DNA of 64,000 nt from assembly GCF_036194065.1 (NCBI RefSeq), contig NZ_CP108095.1, positions 2,728,001 to 2,792,000 of the forward strand, written 5' to 3'. Both the position numbers and the translations under genes were made by a program. Positions within the stretch are counted from its first letter, which is position 1. Every line of letters starts with the position of its first letter. Of the stretch, positions 31,191 to 41,911 are shown one piece after another. The notes beneath the pieces are model-generated. The model saw only the letters and a program-made list of their open reading frames with translations, was not told the DNA's origin and searched no databases. The stretch is from Streptomyces sp. NBC_00239 (GTDB taxonomy: Bacteria > Actinomycetota > Actinomycetes > Streptomycetales > Streptomycetaceae).

Positions 31191-31333
31191 CGCGCGGGGG
31201 ACGGGGCTCGCCCCCCGGAACGGGCAGTATCACCCGGGTGTGCGAATCGCTCAACAACGTGTCCGAATATGACAGTTGGGAGTGAAGTGACGGGGCGGGC
31301 CGGACGGACGGCCTCCGCGGGCGCCCCCGGGCG

Positions 31334-32323
31334 TCAGGCTGCGGCCCGGGCCTGGAAGGTCTTGCGGTAGCCGATGGGCGAGACGCCGAACGCCGCACGC
31401 ATGTGCTGGCGCAGCGAGTTGGCCGAACCGAACCCCGCCCGATGGGCCACCAGGTCCACCGGCAGGTCGCTCGACTCCAGGAGCTGGCGGGCCAGTTCGA
31501 GGCGCTGGGCGGTGAGCCACTGGACCGGGGTGAGGCCGACCTCCTCGCGGAAGCGGCGGGTGAAGGTGCGCACGCTCATCCGCGCGTGCCCGGCGAGCTG
31601 CGCCAGCGACAGCGGTTCGCCGAGGCGCTCCAGGGCCCATCCGCGGGTGGTGGCGGTGGTGGCGACGGCGGGTTCGGGGACCGGCCGGTCGATGTACTGG
31701 GCCTGGCCGCCGTCCCGCCACGGGGGTACGACGCACATCCGGGCGGCCCGGTTGGCGACGGCGGCGCCGTGGTCCCGGCGGATCAGGTGCAGGCAGAGGT
31801 CGACGCCGGCGGCCACGCCCGCCGAGGTCAGCACGTCCCCGTCGTCGACGAAGAGGACCTCCTCGTCGACCTTGACCTTGGGGTAGGCCCGGCGGAACTC
31901 GGGGGCGAGGTTCCAGTGGGTGGTGGCGGGCCGGCCGTCGAGGAGTCCGGCGGCGGCGAGCACGTACGACCCGGTGCAGATGGACACCAGCCGGGTGCCG
32001 GACCGGATCCCCGCGATGGCCGCGGTGACCTCGGCGGGCAGCGGCCCGCCCTCGCCGAGCTCGGGCATGGCGTGGGTGGGCGGGACGATCACGGTGTCGG
32101 CGGCGGCCAGGGCCTCGGGGCCGGCCGCGGGCTGGACGGTGAACCCGGCGTCGCTGAGCACCGGGCCGCCGTCGGAGGTGCAGACGGTGACCTCGTAGAG
32201 CGGCCGGCCGTCGCCGTCGACGGCGCTGCCGAAGACCCGGGAGGGGATCCCCAGCTCGAACGGGGGGACCCCGGGGAGCGCGAGGACGGCGACACGGTGC
32301 GGGACGTACGGGACGGACTCCAT
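31334..32323 (-). CDS. GlxA-type transcriptional regulator (DJ-1/PfpI + AraC)
   Basis: A 329-residue regulator. Residues 10-180 form a DJ-1/PfpI fold with the nucleophile-elbow sequence SICTGSYVLAAAGLLDG. The C-terminus (about 225-325) is an AraC double helix-turn-helix, LAGHARMSVRTFTRRFREEV and FGSANSLRQHMRAAFGVSPI. Members sense small metabolites and usually activate neighbouring genes. It is divergent from the oxidoreductase at 32470 with 146 bases between starts, which makes that gene the likely target. Confidence 0.93.
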   Translation of the reverse strand: MESVPYVPHRVAVLALPGVPPFELGIPSRVFGSAVDGDGRPLYEVTVCTSDGGPVLSDAGFTVQPAAGPEALAAADTVIVPPTHAMPELGEGGPLPAEVTAAIAGIRSGTRLVSICTGSYVLAAAGLLDGRPATTHWNLAPEFRRAYPKVKVDEEVLFVDDGDVLTSAGVAAGVDLCLHLIRRDHGAAVANRAARMCVVPPWRDGGQAQYIDRPVPEPAVATTATTRGWALERLGEPLSLAQLAGHARMSVRTFTRRFREEVGLTPVQWLTAQRLELARQLLESSDLPVDLVAHRAGFGSANSLRQHMRAAFGVSPIGYRKTFQARAAA

Positions 32324-32469
32324 GGCCAGATTCTGTCACATGGCGGCCATCCGGCCACAACACTTCGGCCGCGCACTCGGCCATGCTGGTCCCACCGGCC
32401 GGGGAAACCAGCCGAAATCATCAGAAAACCATGCAATCCATTGATTCATCGATCCTTTGGGAGATCACC

Positions 32470-33393
32470 ATGCGCGCCGTCGTCGTCAACCAGTGGGGCG
32501 GACCCGAGACCCTGACCGTGGCCGAGCTCGACCGCCCCGAGCCGGGTCTGGGCGAGGTCCTGGTCCGCGTCCACGCGGCCGGCGTGAACCCGGTGGACTG
32601 GAAGACCCGCGCCAGCGGGGCGCTGATCGAGTGGGGCCCGCTGCCGGCGGTCGGCTGGGACGTGTCGGGCACGGTGGAGGCGGTCGGCCCCGGCGTGGGA
32701 GTCTTCAGCCCCGGCGACGAGGTCTTCGGAATGCCGCTGTTCCCCCGCCAGGCGGGCGGATACGCCGAGTACGTGGTGGCCCCGGCCCGGCACCTCGCGC
32801 CCAAGCCGGCGTCCCTGACGCACGTGGAGGCGGCGGCCCTGCCGCTGGCCGCGCTGACCGCCTGGCAGGCCCTGGTGGACACGGCCGACGTGCGGCCCGG
32901 GCAGCGGGTGCTGGTGCACGCGGCGGCCGGCGGCGTCGGGCACTTCGCCGTGCAGATCGCCAAGGCGCGCGGCGCGTACGTGATCGGCACGGCCAGCGCC
33001 GCCAAGCACGACCTGGTGCGCTCGCTCGGCGCGGACGAGGTGATCGACTACCGCGCCGTGCGCTTCGAGGACGAGGTGTCCGACGTGGACGTGGTGCTGG
33101 ACGGGCTCGGCGGCGAGACCGCGCAGCGGTCCCTGAAGGTGCTCCGGGCCGGCGGCCGGCTGATCACCCTGCCCGGGCCGGGCGACGTCCCGGCCGAGAC
33201 CGGTGGCGTGCTGGCCCAGTGGGTGCTGGTGGAGCCGGACCACCTGGGCCTGCGGGAGATCGCCGCGCTGGTGCAGCGCGGCGAGCTGAAGCCGCTGGTG
33301 GACACCGTGATCCCGCTCGCCGAGGCCGCCCGCGCCCACGAGCTGGGCGAGCAGGGCCGCACCACCGGCAAGATCGTCCTGTCGGTGCTGTGA
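32470..33393 (+). CDS. NADP-dependent quinone/enone oxidoreductase (zinc-free MDR)
   Basis: A 307-residue medium-chain reductase. The N-terminal catalytic fold (VDWKTRASG, PAVGWDVSGTVEAVGPGV) lacks the catalytic and structural zinc Cys residues. The nucleotide site is VLVHAAAGGVGHFAVQIAKA. This places it with quinone oxidoreductases and enoyl reductases. ATG 32470 has GGGAG five to six bases upstream. The divergent GlxA-type regulator probably controls it. Confidence 0.92.
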   Translation: MRAVVVNQWGGPETLTVAELDRPEPGLGEVLVRVHAAGVNPVDWKTRASGALIEWGPLPAVGWDVSGTVEAVGPGVGVFSPGDEVFGMPLFPRQAGGYAEYVVAPARHLAPKPASLTHVEAAALPLAALTAWQALVDTADVRPGQRVLVHAAAGGVGHFAVQIAKARGAYVIGTASAAKHDLVRSLGADEVIDYRAVRFEDEVSDVDVVLDGLGGETAQRSLKVLRAGGRLITLPGPGDVPAETGGVLAQWVLVEPDHLGLREIAALVQRGELKPLVDTVIPLAEAARAHELGEQGRTTGKIVLSVL

Positions 33394-33457
33394 GGGCACC
33401 TCGTCGGCGCCCTGAGGGCGCCGGGACGGCCGGGCGGCGCCGGGCGCGGCCGCCCGG

Positions 33458-34588
33458 CTACACGCCCGCGGTCGCCCGGACCGTCGTGGCGATGGTGGCC
33501 GAGCCGACCACGCGGGTGTCGTCGTAGAGCACGATGGCCTGGCCGGGGGCGACCCCGCGGACCGGCTCGGTGAAGGTGACCCGCAGCTCGCCGTCGACGA
33601 CCTCGGCGTGCACCTCGGTCTCGCCGCCGTGGGCGCGCAGCTGGGCCGTGTACGTGCCCGGGGCGGCGGCCGTGGAGCCGCACCAGCGGGGCTTGATGGC
33701 GGTGAGGCCGGTGACGTCCAGGGCCTCGACGGGACCGACCGTGACGGTGTTGTTCACCGGCGAGATGTCCAGGACGTAGCGCGGCTTGCCGTCGGCGGCC
33801 GGGCGGCCGATCCGCAGGCCCTTGCGCTGGCCGATGGTGAAGCCGTACGCGCCCTCGTGGGTGCCGACCTTCTCGCCGGTCGCCTCGTCGACGATGTCGC
33901 CCTCGGCCTTGCCGAGGCGCTGGGCGAGGAAGCCCTGCGTGTCGCCGTCCGCGATGAAGCAGATGTCGTGGCTGTCGGGCTTCTTCGCGACGGCCAGGCC
34001 CCGGCGCTCGGCCTCGGCGCGGATCTCGTCCTTGGTGGTGATCGTGTCGCCGAGCGGGAAGAGCGCGTGGGCGAGCTGCTTCTCGTCGAGGACGCCGAGC
34101 ACGTACGACTGGTCCTTGGCCATGTCGGAGGCGCGGTGCAGCTCGCGCGAGCCGTCCGGGTTCTCGACGATCGTGGCGTAGTGGCCGGTGCAGACGGCGT
34201 CGAAGCCGAGCGCCAGGGCCTTGTCGAGCAGCGCCGCGAACTTGATCTTCTCGTTGCAGCGCAGGCACGGGTTGGGGGTGCGCCCGGCCTCGTACTCGGC
34301 GACGAAGTCCTCGACCACGTCCTCGCGGAAGCGCTCGGCCAGGTCCCAGCAGTAGAACGGGATGCCGATGACGTCCGCGGCCCGGCGGGCGTCGCGGGAG
34401 TCCTCGATGGTGCAGCAGCCGCGCGCTCCGGTGCGGAAGGACTGCGGGTTCGCGGACAGCGCGAGGTGGACGCCGGTCACATCGTGTCCGGCTTCGACGG
34501 CGCGGGCGGCGGCGACGGCGGAGTCCACGCCGCCGGACATGGCGGCAAGGACGCGGAGGGGGCGGGGACGCTGCGGGTTCTCAGTCAT
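33458..34588 (-). CDS. mnmA: tRNA-specific 2-thiouridylase
   Basis: A 376-residue enzyme that puts sulfur on U34 of Lys, Glu and Gln tRNAs. The PP-loop SGGVDSA is near residues 17-23. Both catalytic Cys residues are present, in TPNPCLRCN and [12 protein letters not shown]-terminal beta-barrels follow ([20 protein letters not shown] in part). The sulfur donor is normally a cysteine desulfurase, and one is encoded 1 kb away at 35638 on the same strand. Confidence 0.97.
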   Translation of the reverse strand: MTENPQRPRPLRVLAAMSGGVDSAVAAARAVEAGHDVTGVHLALSANPQSFRTGARGCCTIEDSRDARRAADVIGIPFYCWDLAERFREDVVEDFVAEYEAGRTPNPCLRCNEKIKFAALLDKALALGFDAVCTGHYATIVENPDGSRELHRASDMAKDQSYVLGVLDEKQLAHALFPLGDTITTKDEIRAEAERRGLAVAKKPDSHDICFIADGDTQGFLAQRLGKAEGDIVDEATGEKVGTHEGAYGFTIGQRKGLRIGRPAADGKPRYVLDISPVNNTVTVGPVEALDVTGLTAIKPRWCGSTAAAPGTYTAQLRAHGGETEVHAEVVDGELRVTFTEPVRGVAPGQAIVLYDDTRVVGSATIATTVRATAGV

Positions 34589-34652
34589 GGCACCCACCAG
34601 GGTACGGGGGGAACCGGCCGGGGGGCACGGGCGTTCTCTCCGGCAGGGGGTG

Positions 34653-35309
34653 ATGCGCGTGGGCGACAAGAAGCGCGGACCGGCCAGACGGCTGCTGCTC
34701 ATCACGGGCCTGGGCGTGCTCGCGGGCGCCGCGGTGACCGAGCGGGACCGGATATCGCGGGGCTACTGGCTGCTGCCCGGCGTCTCCGCGCCCCGCGAGG
34801 CCGGCGCGATCGACCACAAGGGGGCCCGCTGGACCTCCGCCTCCCCGGCGAACTGGCGGATGGCCGACCGGCCCCGGGACTACCGGGTGGACCGGATCGT
34901 GGTGCATGTCACCCAGGGCGGCTTCGCCTCCGCCGTGGACGCCTTCCAGAACCCGTGGCACAAGGCGTCGGCGCACTACATCGTCCGCGGCGACGGCCAC
35001 GTCGAGCAGATGGTGCGCGAACTGGACGTGGCGTTCCACGCGAACAACCGGAGCGTGAACGAGCGCAGCGTCGGCATCGAGCACGTGGGTTTCGTGCACC
35101 GCCGCGAGGACTTCACCGACGCCATGTACGCGGCGTCGGCGGCGCTGGCGGCGGACATCTGCCGGCGGTACGGCATCCCCGTCGACCGCCGGCACATCAT
35201 CGGCCACGACGAGGTGCCGGGAGCCGACCACACCGACCCCGGCCCGCACTGGGACTGGGACCGCTACCTGCGCCTGATCCGCACCCGCCTGCCGACCACC
35301 GCCCCCTGA
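34653..35309 (+). CDS. N-acetylmuramoyl-L-alanine amidase, PGRP/amidase_2 type
   Basis: A 218-residue cell-wall hydrolase. An N-terminal hydrophobic helix ([17 protein letters not shown]) exports or anchors it. The amidase_2 domain has the zinc ligands: His in VVHVTQGG, His in [17 protein letters not shown], and the partner residues in [15 protein letters not shown] and GIEHVGF. It cuts the bond between muramic acid and L-Ala. It is divergent from mnmA, 64 bases apart. Confidence 0.92.
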   Translation: MRVGDKKRGPARRLLLITGLGVLAGAAVTERDRISRGYWLLPGVSAPREAGAIDHKGARWTSASPANWRMADRPRDYRVDRIVVHVTQGGFASAVDAFQNPWHKASAHYIVRGDGHVEQMVRELDVAFHANNRSVNERSVGIEHVGFVHRREDFTDAMYAASAALAADICRRYGIPVDRRHIIGHDEVPGADHTDPGPHWDWDRYLRLIRTRLPTTAP

Positions 35310-35327
35310 CGCGCGCCCCTCGCCGGC

Positions 35328-35378
35328 CACCGACGCCCTGAGGGGCACACCTTCGCGGCACCGACGCCCTGAGGGGCA
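35328..35378. repeat. Two copies of a 20-base direct repeat
   Basis: caccgacgccctgaggggca occurs at 35328-35347 and again at 35359-35378, a 31-base period. It lies directly after the amidase gene and before the larger inverted repeats. Confidence 0.75.
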
Positions 35379-35382
35379 ACAT

Positions 35383-35556
35383 CCAGCCTCGCCGGCGTTT
35401 GAGGCGCGGGTCCGGGCAGAGCCCGGCAACCCCGTCGCACCATTCAGCCCCTCCGGCGCTTGAGGAGCGGGTCCGGGCGGAGCCCGGTGCCCGGCGTCAG
35501 CCGGGTTGCTTGGGGCTCCGCCCCAAACCCCGCGCCTCAAACGCCGGCGAGGCTGG
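35383..35556. repeat. REP-like Streptomyces intergenic repeat, direct and inverted copies
   Basis: A 28-base element at 35383-35410 (core cctcgccggcgtttgaggcg) is followed by a diverged direct copy at 35444-35471, identical at 23 of 28 positions. Both are followed by a tccgggc-(a/g)gagcccgg hairpin. An exact reverse complement of the first copy stands at 35529-35556. The whole 328-base gap 35310-35637 between amidase and cysteine desulfurase is filled by these repeats; no gene is seen in it. Elements with this core recur between genes in many Streptomyces genomes, as far as I recall. Confidence 0.8.
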
Positions 35557-35637
35557 AGGTTGCCGGCCGCCAGAGAGGCCGGGAGGGCACCTCCAGGCGC
35601 GCGCGGGCTCGGCGCGGGTCCGGGCCGCCGGGGGCGG

Positions 35638-36801
35638 TCAGGTCAGGCCGGCGGTGCGGGCGCGCTCCACGGCCGGGCCGATGGCGGCGGCCAGCGCGGC
35701 CACGTCCTCCTTGGTCGAGGTGTGGCCGAGGGAGAAACGCAGCGTGCCGCGCGCCAGATCGGGATCGGTGCCGGCGGCGAGCAGGACGTGGCTGGGCTGG
35801 GCCACCCCCGCGGTGCAGGCCGACCCGGTGGAGCACTCGATGCCCTGGGCGTCGAGGAGCAGCAGGAGGGAGTCGCCCTCGCAGCCGGGGAAGCTGAAGT
35901 GGGCGTTGGCCGGGAGCCGGTCGTGCGGGTCGCCGCCGAGCACCGCGTCCGGCACGGCGGCGCGGACGGCGGCGACGAGCTCGTCGCGCAGGGCGCCGAC
36001 CTCGCGGGCGAAGGTCTCGCGCCGTTCGGCGGCGAGGGTGGCGGCCACCGCGAAGGCGGCGATGGCGGGCACGTCGAGGGTGCCGGAGCGTACGTGCCGT
36101 TCCTGGCCGCCGCCGTGCAGGACGGGCACGGGGGTCTGGTCACGGCCCAGCAGCAGCGCGCCGATGCCGTAGGGGCCGCCGATCTTGTGGCCGCTGACCG
36201 TCATCGCGGCGAGGCCGCTGGCGCCGAACCGGACGTCGAGCTGACCCACGGCCTGCACCGCGTCGGAGTGCATCGGAATGCCGAACTCACGGGCCACGGC
36301 GGCGAGTTCGGCGACCGGCAGGACGGTGCCGATCTCGTTGTTCGCCCACATGACGGTGGCGAGTGCCACGTCGTCGGGGTTGCGCTCGACCGCCTCGCGG
36401 AAGGCCTCGGGGTGGACCCGCCCGTGACGGTCCACCGGCAGGTATTCGACGGTGGCGCCCTCGTGGGCGGCCAGCCAGTCGACGGCGTCGAGCACCGCGT
36501 GGTGCTCGACGGGGCTGGCGAGCACCCGGGTGCGGCGGGCGTCGGCGTCCCGGCGGGCCCAGTAGAGGCCCTTGACGGCGAGGTTGTCGGCCTCGGTGCC
36601 GCCCGCGGTGAAGACCACCTCGCTGGGGCGCGCCCCGATGGCGTCGGCGAAGGCTTCCCTCGCCTCTTCCACGGTGCGGCGGGCCCGGCGGCCGGCGGCG
36701 TGCAGGGAGGACGCGTTGCCGGCGACGGCGAACTGGGCGGTCATCGCCTCGGCGGCCTCCGGCAGCATCGGAGTGGTCGCGGCGTGGTCGAGGTAGGCCA
36801 T
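35638..36801 (-). CDS. Cysteine desulfurase, IscS/NifS class
   Basis: A 387-residue PLP enzyme that takes sulfur from cysteine. It starts [16 protein letters not shown]. The PLP Lys is in [11 protein letters not shown], and the catalytic Cys is in the flexible loop [13 protein letters not shown]. It lies on the same strand as mnmA, with the amidase between them on the other strand, and probably supplies sulfur for tRNA thiolation. Confidence 0.94.
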   Translation of the reverse strand: MAYLDHAATTPMLPEAAEAMTAQFAVAGNASSLHAAGRRARRTVEEAREAFADAIGARPSEVVFTAGGTEADNLAVKGLYWARRDADARRTRVLASPVEHHAVLDAVDWLAAHEGATVEYLPVDRHGRVHPEAFREAVERNPDDVALATVMWANNEIGTVLPVAELAAVAREFGIPMHSDAVQAVGQLDVRFGASGLAAMTVSGHKIGGPYGIGALLLGRDQTPVPVLHGGGQERHVRSGTLDVPAIAAFAVAATLAAERRETFAREVGALRDELVAAVRAAVPDAVLGGDPHDRLPANAHFSFPGCEGDSLLLLLDAQGIECSTGSACTAGVAQPSHVLLAAGTDPDLARGTLRFSLGHTSTKEDVAALAAAIGPAVERARTAGLT

Positions 36802-36898
36802 GATCCCCCGATTCTACGGTTGCCGCCGGGCCCGGGTGTACGGCCGGGTTCCGGCCACCTCCGGCGGCCGGTCCCGTACCGCTCGGGCGCCGGCCCCG

Positions 36899-37753
36899 TC
36901 AGGTGCGCGGGGCGCGGGCGAGTTGGCGGGACTGGGCCACCAGGCGGTCGTCGGTGTCCCAGATCTCCGCGTCCTCCTCCAGGAAGCCGCCCGCCAGGTT
37001 GCGGGTGGTGATGGCGACGCGGAGCGGTCCGGGGGCCGGACGGCAGCGGATGTGGGTGGTCAGCTCGACCGTGGGGGCCCAGCCGATCAGGCCCATCTCG
37101 AAGGCGGTGGGCGGCAGTGCGTCGACCGCGAGCAGCAGCGACAGCGGGTCCGCGTCGCGGCCGTCGGCCAGCGCGAACCAGGCGCGCATCTCGCCGCGCC
37201 CGGAGGGGGCGCCGACGGCCCAGCCGGCGGTGGTGGGGTCCAGTCGCAGCCGCAGCCGGTCGACGATGGCCGAGCTGCCCGGGATGGGGGCGCCGCCCGC
37301 GTCCGCGCCGAGGCAGTGCTCGTACGGCGGGATGTCCGGCTGGGCGGCGGTGGTGCGGACCTCGTCGAGCAGCGTGGACAGGTCCGTGTACGAGGCCAGC
37401 ACGCGGATGCGCTCGACCTCGGCGCCGTTCTCGTCGTACTGGAACAGCGAGGCCTGGCCGGTGGAGAGGGTGCGGCCGGCGCGCACCAGCTCGGTGCGGA
37501 TGACGGCGCGGCCGGGCACGGAGGCGCTCAGGTAGTGGGCCGAGACGGTGACCGGGTCGGGGTGCGGCAGGAACTCGGAGAGTGCCCGGCCGACCAGCGC
37601 CACCAGGTAGCCGCCGTTGACCGCGCTGATGATCGTCCACCCGGCGGACAGGTCCGCGTCGAAGACACCGGGCTCGGCCGCGCCGCGCGGCCTCACGCTG
37701 GTGTCCCGGTCGAATTCGCTGTCGCCGATCGTTGCCTGGATTGCCTGGGTCAT
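36899..37753 (-). CDS. Acyl-CoA thioesterase family protein (double hot-dog, TesB-like)
   Basis: A 284-residue protein with two hot-dog halves. The first has GWTIISAVNGGYLVALVGRA and VSAHYLSASVPGRAVIRTEL; the second has AWFALADGRDADPLSLLLAVDALPPTAF with the Asp region expected for TesB-like thioesterases, and TVELTTHIRCRPAPGPLRVA. Such enzymes hydrolyse acyl-CoAs. A short A/T-rich stretch (ctactaagcggtagctttt) lies upstream of the start and is the likely promoter. Confidence 0.88.
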   Translation of the reverse strand: MTQAIQATIGDSEFDRDTSVRPRGAAEPGVFDADLSAGWTIISAVNGGYLVALVGRALSEFLPHPDPVTVSAHYLSASVPGRAVIRTELVRAGRTLSTGQASLFQYDENGAEVERIRVLASYTDLSTLLDEVRTTAAQPDIPPYEHCLGADAGGAPIPGSSAIVDRLRLRLDPTTAGWAVGAPSGRGEMRAWFALADGRDADPLSLLLAVDALPPTAFEMGLIGWAPTVELTTHIRCRPAPGPLRVAITTRNLAGGFLEEDAEIWDTDDRLVAQSRQLARAPRT

Positions 37754-37822
37754 GCGTACGACGCTACACCCGCTTACTACTAAGCGGTAGCTTTTCTTGT
37801 TGACCAGCCCCGACCCGGCGGC

Positions 37823-38479
37823 TCAGGCCTCCTCGGCCACGCTGGAGCGGCGGTTCCACGCCAGCGGCGCCCGCCAGTGGTAGCGCATCGCCAGCAGCCG
37901 CAGGACGAAGGTGGTGACCACGGCGATCCCGCCGGTCACGGCGTTGAGCCGGTCGAAGCCGATGCAGACGGCCACCATCACGGACCCGACCAGGGCCGGC
38001 ACCGCGTACATCTCCCGGTCCCGCAGCAGGGCGGGCACCTCGTTGGCGATCACGTCGCGCAGCACGCCGCCGCCGACGGCGGTGGTCAGGCCCAGCGCGG
38101 CCGACGCCGTCAGGCCGAGCCCGTACTCGTACGCCTTGGTGGTGCCGGTGACGCAGAAGAGCCCGAGGCCGGCCGCGTCGAACACGTTGATCGCGCGGTT
38201 GATCCGCTGCACTTCGGGGTGCAGGAAGAAGACGAGCACGGCCGCGACCAGCGGCGTCACGAAGAAGCTGAGCTCACCGAAGGCGGCCGGCGGCACCGCG
38301 CCGATCACCAGGTCGCGGAAGAGTCCGCCGCCGAGGGCGGTGACCAGGGCGAGGACGGCGATGCCGAAGACGTCGAAGTTCTTGCGGACCGCCAGCAGGG
38401 CGCCGGCGGTCGCGAAGACGAAGATGCCCGCGAGGTCCAGCACGTGCTGGACGTCCGGGGGGAAGAGATCGTGGACCAC
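37823..38479 (-). CDS. TRIC-type/UPF0126 membrane protein
   Basis: A 218-residue membrane protein with seven helices arranged as an inverted repeat. Each half carries the family signature: GGGLFRDLVIG and GGGVLRDVIANEVP. Bacterial TRIC proteins form trimeric potassium or cation channels; the glycine-transporter annotation YicG is also used. GTG 38479 was chosen; GTG 38518 is also open. It lies upstream of the oligopeptide operon terminator. Confidence 0.88.
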   Translation of the reverse strand: MVHDLFPPDVQHVLDLAGIFVFATAGALLAVRKNFDVFGIAVLALVTALGGGLFRDLVIGAVPPAAFGELSFFVTPLVAAVLVFFLHPEVQRINRAINVFDAAGLGLFCVTGTTKAYEYGLGLTASAALGLTTAVGGGVLRDVIANEVPALLRDREMYAVPALVGSVMVAVCIGFDRLNAVTGGIAVVTTFVLRLLAMRYHWRAPLAWNRRSSVAEEA

Positions 38480-38543
38480 CCCCCAATTGTGCGGGGCGCT
38501 CCACGGCCCCCGGACCACCCGCCGGGCGGGCCGGAAGCACGGC

Positions 38544-38580
38544 GCGGCGGCGGGGCGGAAAGGTTCCGCCCCGCCGCCGC
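38544..38580 (-). terminator. Terminator of the oligopeptide transporter operon, 16-bp stem
   Basis: Arms 38544-38559 and 38565-38580 are perfect complements with a five-base loop. They lie 17 bases beyond the stop of the last ABC gene. Confidence 0.85.
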
Positions 38581-38596
38581 GGGAGAGCGTGTCAGG

Positions 38597-39697
38597 CTAT
38601 TCGGACGTGGCGATCGCCTCGGCCGCCTCCGGCAGGGCCGGGTCGCCCGGCGCCTGGTCCGGCGCGTTCTCCGGGTGGTGGCAGGCCACCTGGTGGCCCG
38701 TCTTCAGCGCCACCAGCGGCGGTTCCTGCGTCTTGCAGATCTGCGTCGCCTTCCAGCACCGGGTGTGGAAGCGGCAGCCGCTCGGCGGCGCGATCGGCGA
38801 GGGCACGTCGCCCTTGAGCAGGATGCGCCCGCTCTTGACGCCGCGCCGCCGCGGGTCCGGCACCGGCACGGCGGACATGAGCGCCGTGGTGTACGGGTGC
38901 ATCGGCGCCTCGTACAGCGACTTGCGGTCGGTGAGCTCGACGATCTTGCCGAGGTACATGACCGCGATCCGGTCCGAGACGTGCCGGATGACCGACAGGT
39001 CGTGCGCGATGATCACGTACGTCAGGCCCAGCTCGTCCTGGAGGTCGTCCAGCAGGTTGACCACCTGCGCCTGGATCGACACGTCGAGCGCGGAGACCGG
39101 CTCGTCCGCGATCACGAGCTTCGGCTTGAGGGCCAGGGCGCGCGCGATGCCGATGCGCTGGCGCTGGCCGCCGGAGAACTCGTGCGGGTAGCGGTTGTAG
39201 TGCTCGGGGTTGAGGCCCACGAGCGACAGCAGCCGCTGCACCTCCGCCTTCAGGCCGCCCTCGGGCGTGACGCCCTGGAGCTTGAACGGCGCGCTGACGA
39301 TCGTGCCGACCGTGTGGCGCGGGTTCAGCGAGCCGTACGGGTCCTGGAAGATCATCTGCACGTCACGGCGCAGCGGGCGCATGCCCGCGACCCCGAGGTG
39401 GGTGATGTCCTTGCCCTCGAACTCGATGCTGCCGCCGGTCGGTTCCAGCAGCCGCATGAGCAGCCGGCCCATGGTCGACTTGCCGCAGCCGGACTCGCCG
39501 ACGATGCCGAGGGTCTCCCCGCGGTGCACTTCGAAGTCGAGACCGTCGACCGCCTTCACGGCGCCGACCTGCCGGCGCAGCAGCCCCTTGGTGATGGGGA
39601 AGTGCTTGGTCAGGCCGGTGACCTTCAGCAGCGGCTCCGGGGAGGAGTCGGTCTGCTCGGGGATGACGGCCGCGGCCGTCTTGTTCGTGTCGGTCAC
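38597..39697 (-). CDS. Oligopeptide ABC transporter ATPase (OppF/DppF-like)
   Basis: A 366-residue ATP-binding subunit. Walker A is GESGCGKST, the signature is FSGGQRQRIGIARALAL and Walker B is LVIADEPVSALD. The C-terminal oligo_HPY extension has SGCRFHTRCWKAT, whose Cys residues may bind an iron-sulfur cluster, as in other members. The GTG start 39697 overlaps the stop of the partner ATPase (GTGA). It is the last gene of the operon. Confidence 0.96.
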   Translation of the reverse strand: MTDTNKTAAAVIPEQTDSSPEPLLKVTGLTKHFPITKGLLRRQVGAVKAVDGLDFEVHRGETLGIVGESGCGKSTMGRLLMRLLEPTGGSIEFEGKDITHLGVAGMRPLRRDVQMIFQDPYGSLNPRHTVGTIVSAPFKLQGVTPEGGLKAEVQRLLSLVGLNPEHYNRYPHEFSGGQRQRIGIARALALKPKLVIADEPVSALDVSIQAQVVNLLDDLQDELGLTYVIIAHDLSVIRHVSDRIAVMYLGKIVELTDRKSLYEAPMHPYTTALMSAVPVPDPRRRGVKSGRILLKGDVPSPIAPPSGCRFHTRCWKATQICKTQEPPLVALKTGHQVACHHPENAPDQAPGDPALPEAAEAIATSE

Positions 39698-40787
39698 AGC
39701 TTCGGCGCAATCTCTTCGGTCCAGATCCGGGTCCGCTCCTCCTGCGACATGTGGCAGGCGGACCAGTGCCGGGTGCCGTCCTGCTCCACGAGCTCCGGGC
39801 GGACCGTACGGGTCACGTTGCCCTTGGGCACGTCGGCGTACGGGCAGCGCGGGTGGAAGGCGCAGCCGCTGGGGATGTTGATGAGGCTGGGCGGGGAACC
39901 CTTGACCGGGATGAGCCGCTCGGTCTGGTCGCGGTCGATGCGCGGCATCGAGCCGAGCAGGCCCCAGGTGTACGGGTGCCGGGGCTCGTAGAAGACCTTC
40001 TCGGCGGAGCCGCGCTCGACGCACCGGCCGCCGTACATGACGAGCAGGTCGTCGGCCATCTCCGCGACCACGCCGAGGTCGTGCGTGATCATGATGACGG
40101 CGGAGCCGAACTCCTTCTGCAGGTCCCGGATCAGGTCCAGGATCTGCGCCTGGACGGTGACGTCCAGGGCGGTGGTCGGCTCGTCCGCGATGAGCAGCTC
40201 GGGGTTGTTGACCAGCGCCATCGCGATCATCGCGCGCTGGCGCATGCCGCCGGAGAACTCGTGCGGGTAGCTGTCGATGCGCTTGTGCGGCTCGGGGATG
40301 CCCACCCGGTCGAGGAGTTCGATCGCCCGGGCGCGGGCGGCCTTCTTGTCGACCTTGTGGTGGACCCGGTACGCCTCGGCGATCTGCTTGCCGATGGTGA
40401 AGTACGGGTGCATCGCGCTCAGCGGGTCCTGGAAGATCATCGCGATCTCCCGGCCGCGGAGCTTGCGCACCTCGTCCTCGTCGGCGGAGAGCAGCTCCCG
40501 GCCGTTGAGCCAGATCTCGCCGGAGATCCGGGCGCGCTGGCGGCCGTACTGGCCGACCCGGTGCAGGCCCATGATGCCCAGCGAGGTGACGGACTTGCCG
40601 GAGCCGGACTCGCCGACGATGCCGAGGGTCTTGCCCTTCTCCAGCGTGAAGGAGAGCCCGTCGACGGACTTGACCAGGCCGTCCTCGGTCGGGAAGTGCA
40701 CCTTGAGGTCGCGGACGTCCAGGAAGGCGCTGCCGGGGGCCGAGCCGGTCACCGGCTCGTGGACGGCCCCGGTCTTGGTCGCGTCGG

Positions 40788-40791
<4 letters not shown>
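39694..40791 (-). CDS. Oligopeptide ABC transporter ATPase (OppD/DppD-like)
   Basis: A 365-residue ATP-binding subunit. Walker A is GESGSGKSV, the signature is FSGGMRQRAMIAMAL and Walker B is LLIADEPTTALD. The C-terminal oligo_HPY part contains SGCAFHPRCPYAD. It overlaps both neighbours by four bases, so translation is coupled from permease to the second ATPase. It should pair with the OppF-like subunit to power peptide uptake. Confidence 0.96.
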
Positions 40792-41786
<995 letters not shown>

Positions 41787-41809
41787 TGCGCTCGGCCTGG
41801 CTGCGGCCC

Positions 41810-41838
41810 GGGGGTGCGCCCTTCTGGGGCGCACCCCC
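41810..41838 (-). terminator. Intra-operon hairpin between binding-protein and permease genes
   Basis: A perfect 12-bp stem (41810-41821 with 41827-41838, loop ttctg) lies between the substrate-binding protein gene and the permease gene. In many ABC operons such a hairpin acts as a leaky terminator or protects the upstream message, so that binding protein is made in excess over membrane parts. Confidence 0.7.
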
Positions 41839-41911
41839 AAGCCGTCGCCGCGGCCATCACCTGCCCTTCGTGCCTAGCGGGTGTGGCACTGGAACTGACT
41901 GTTGACGGGTG

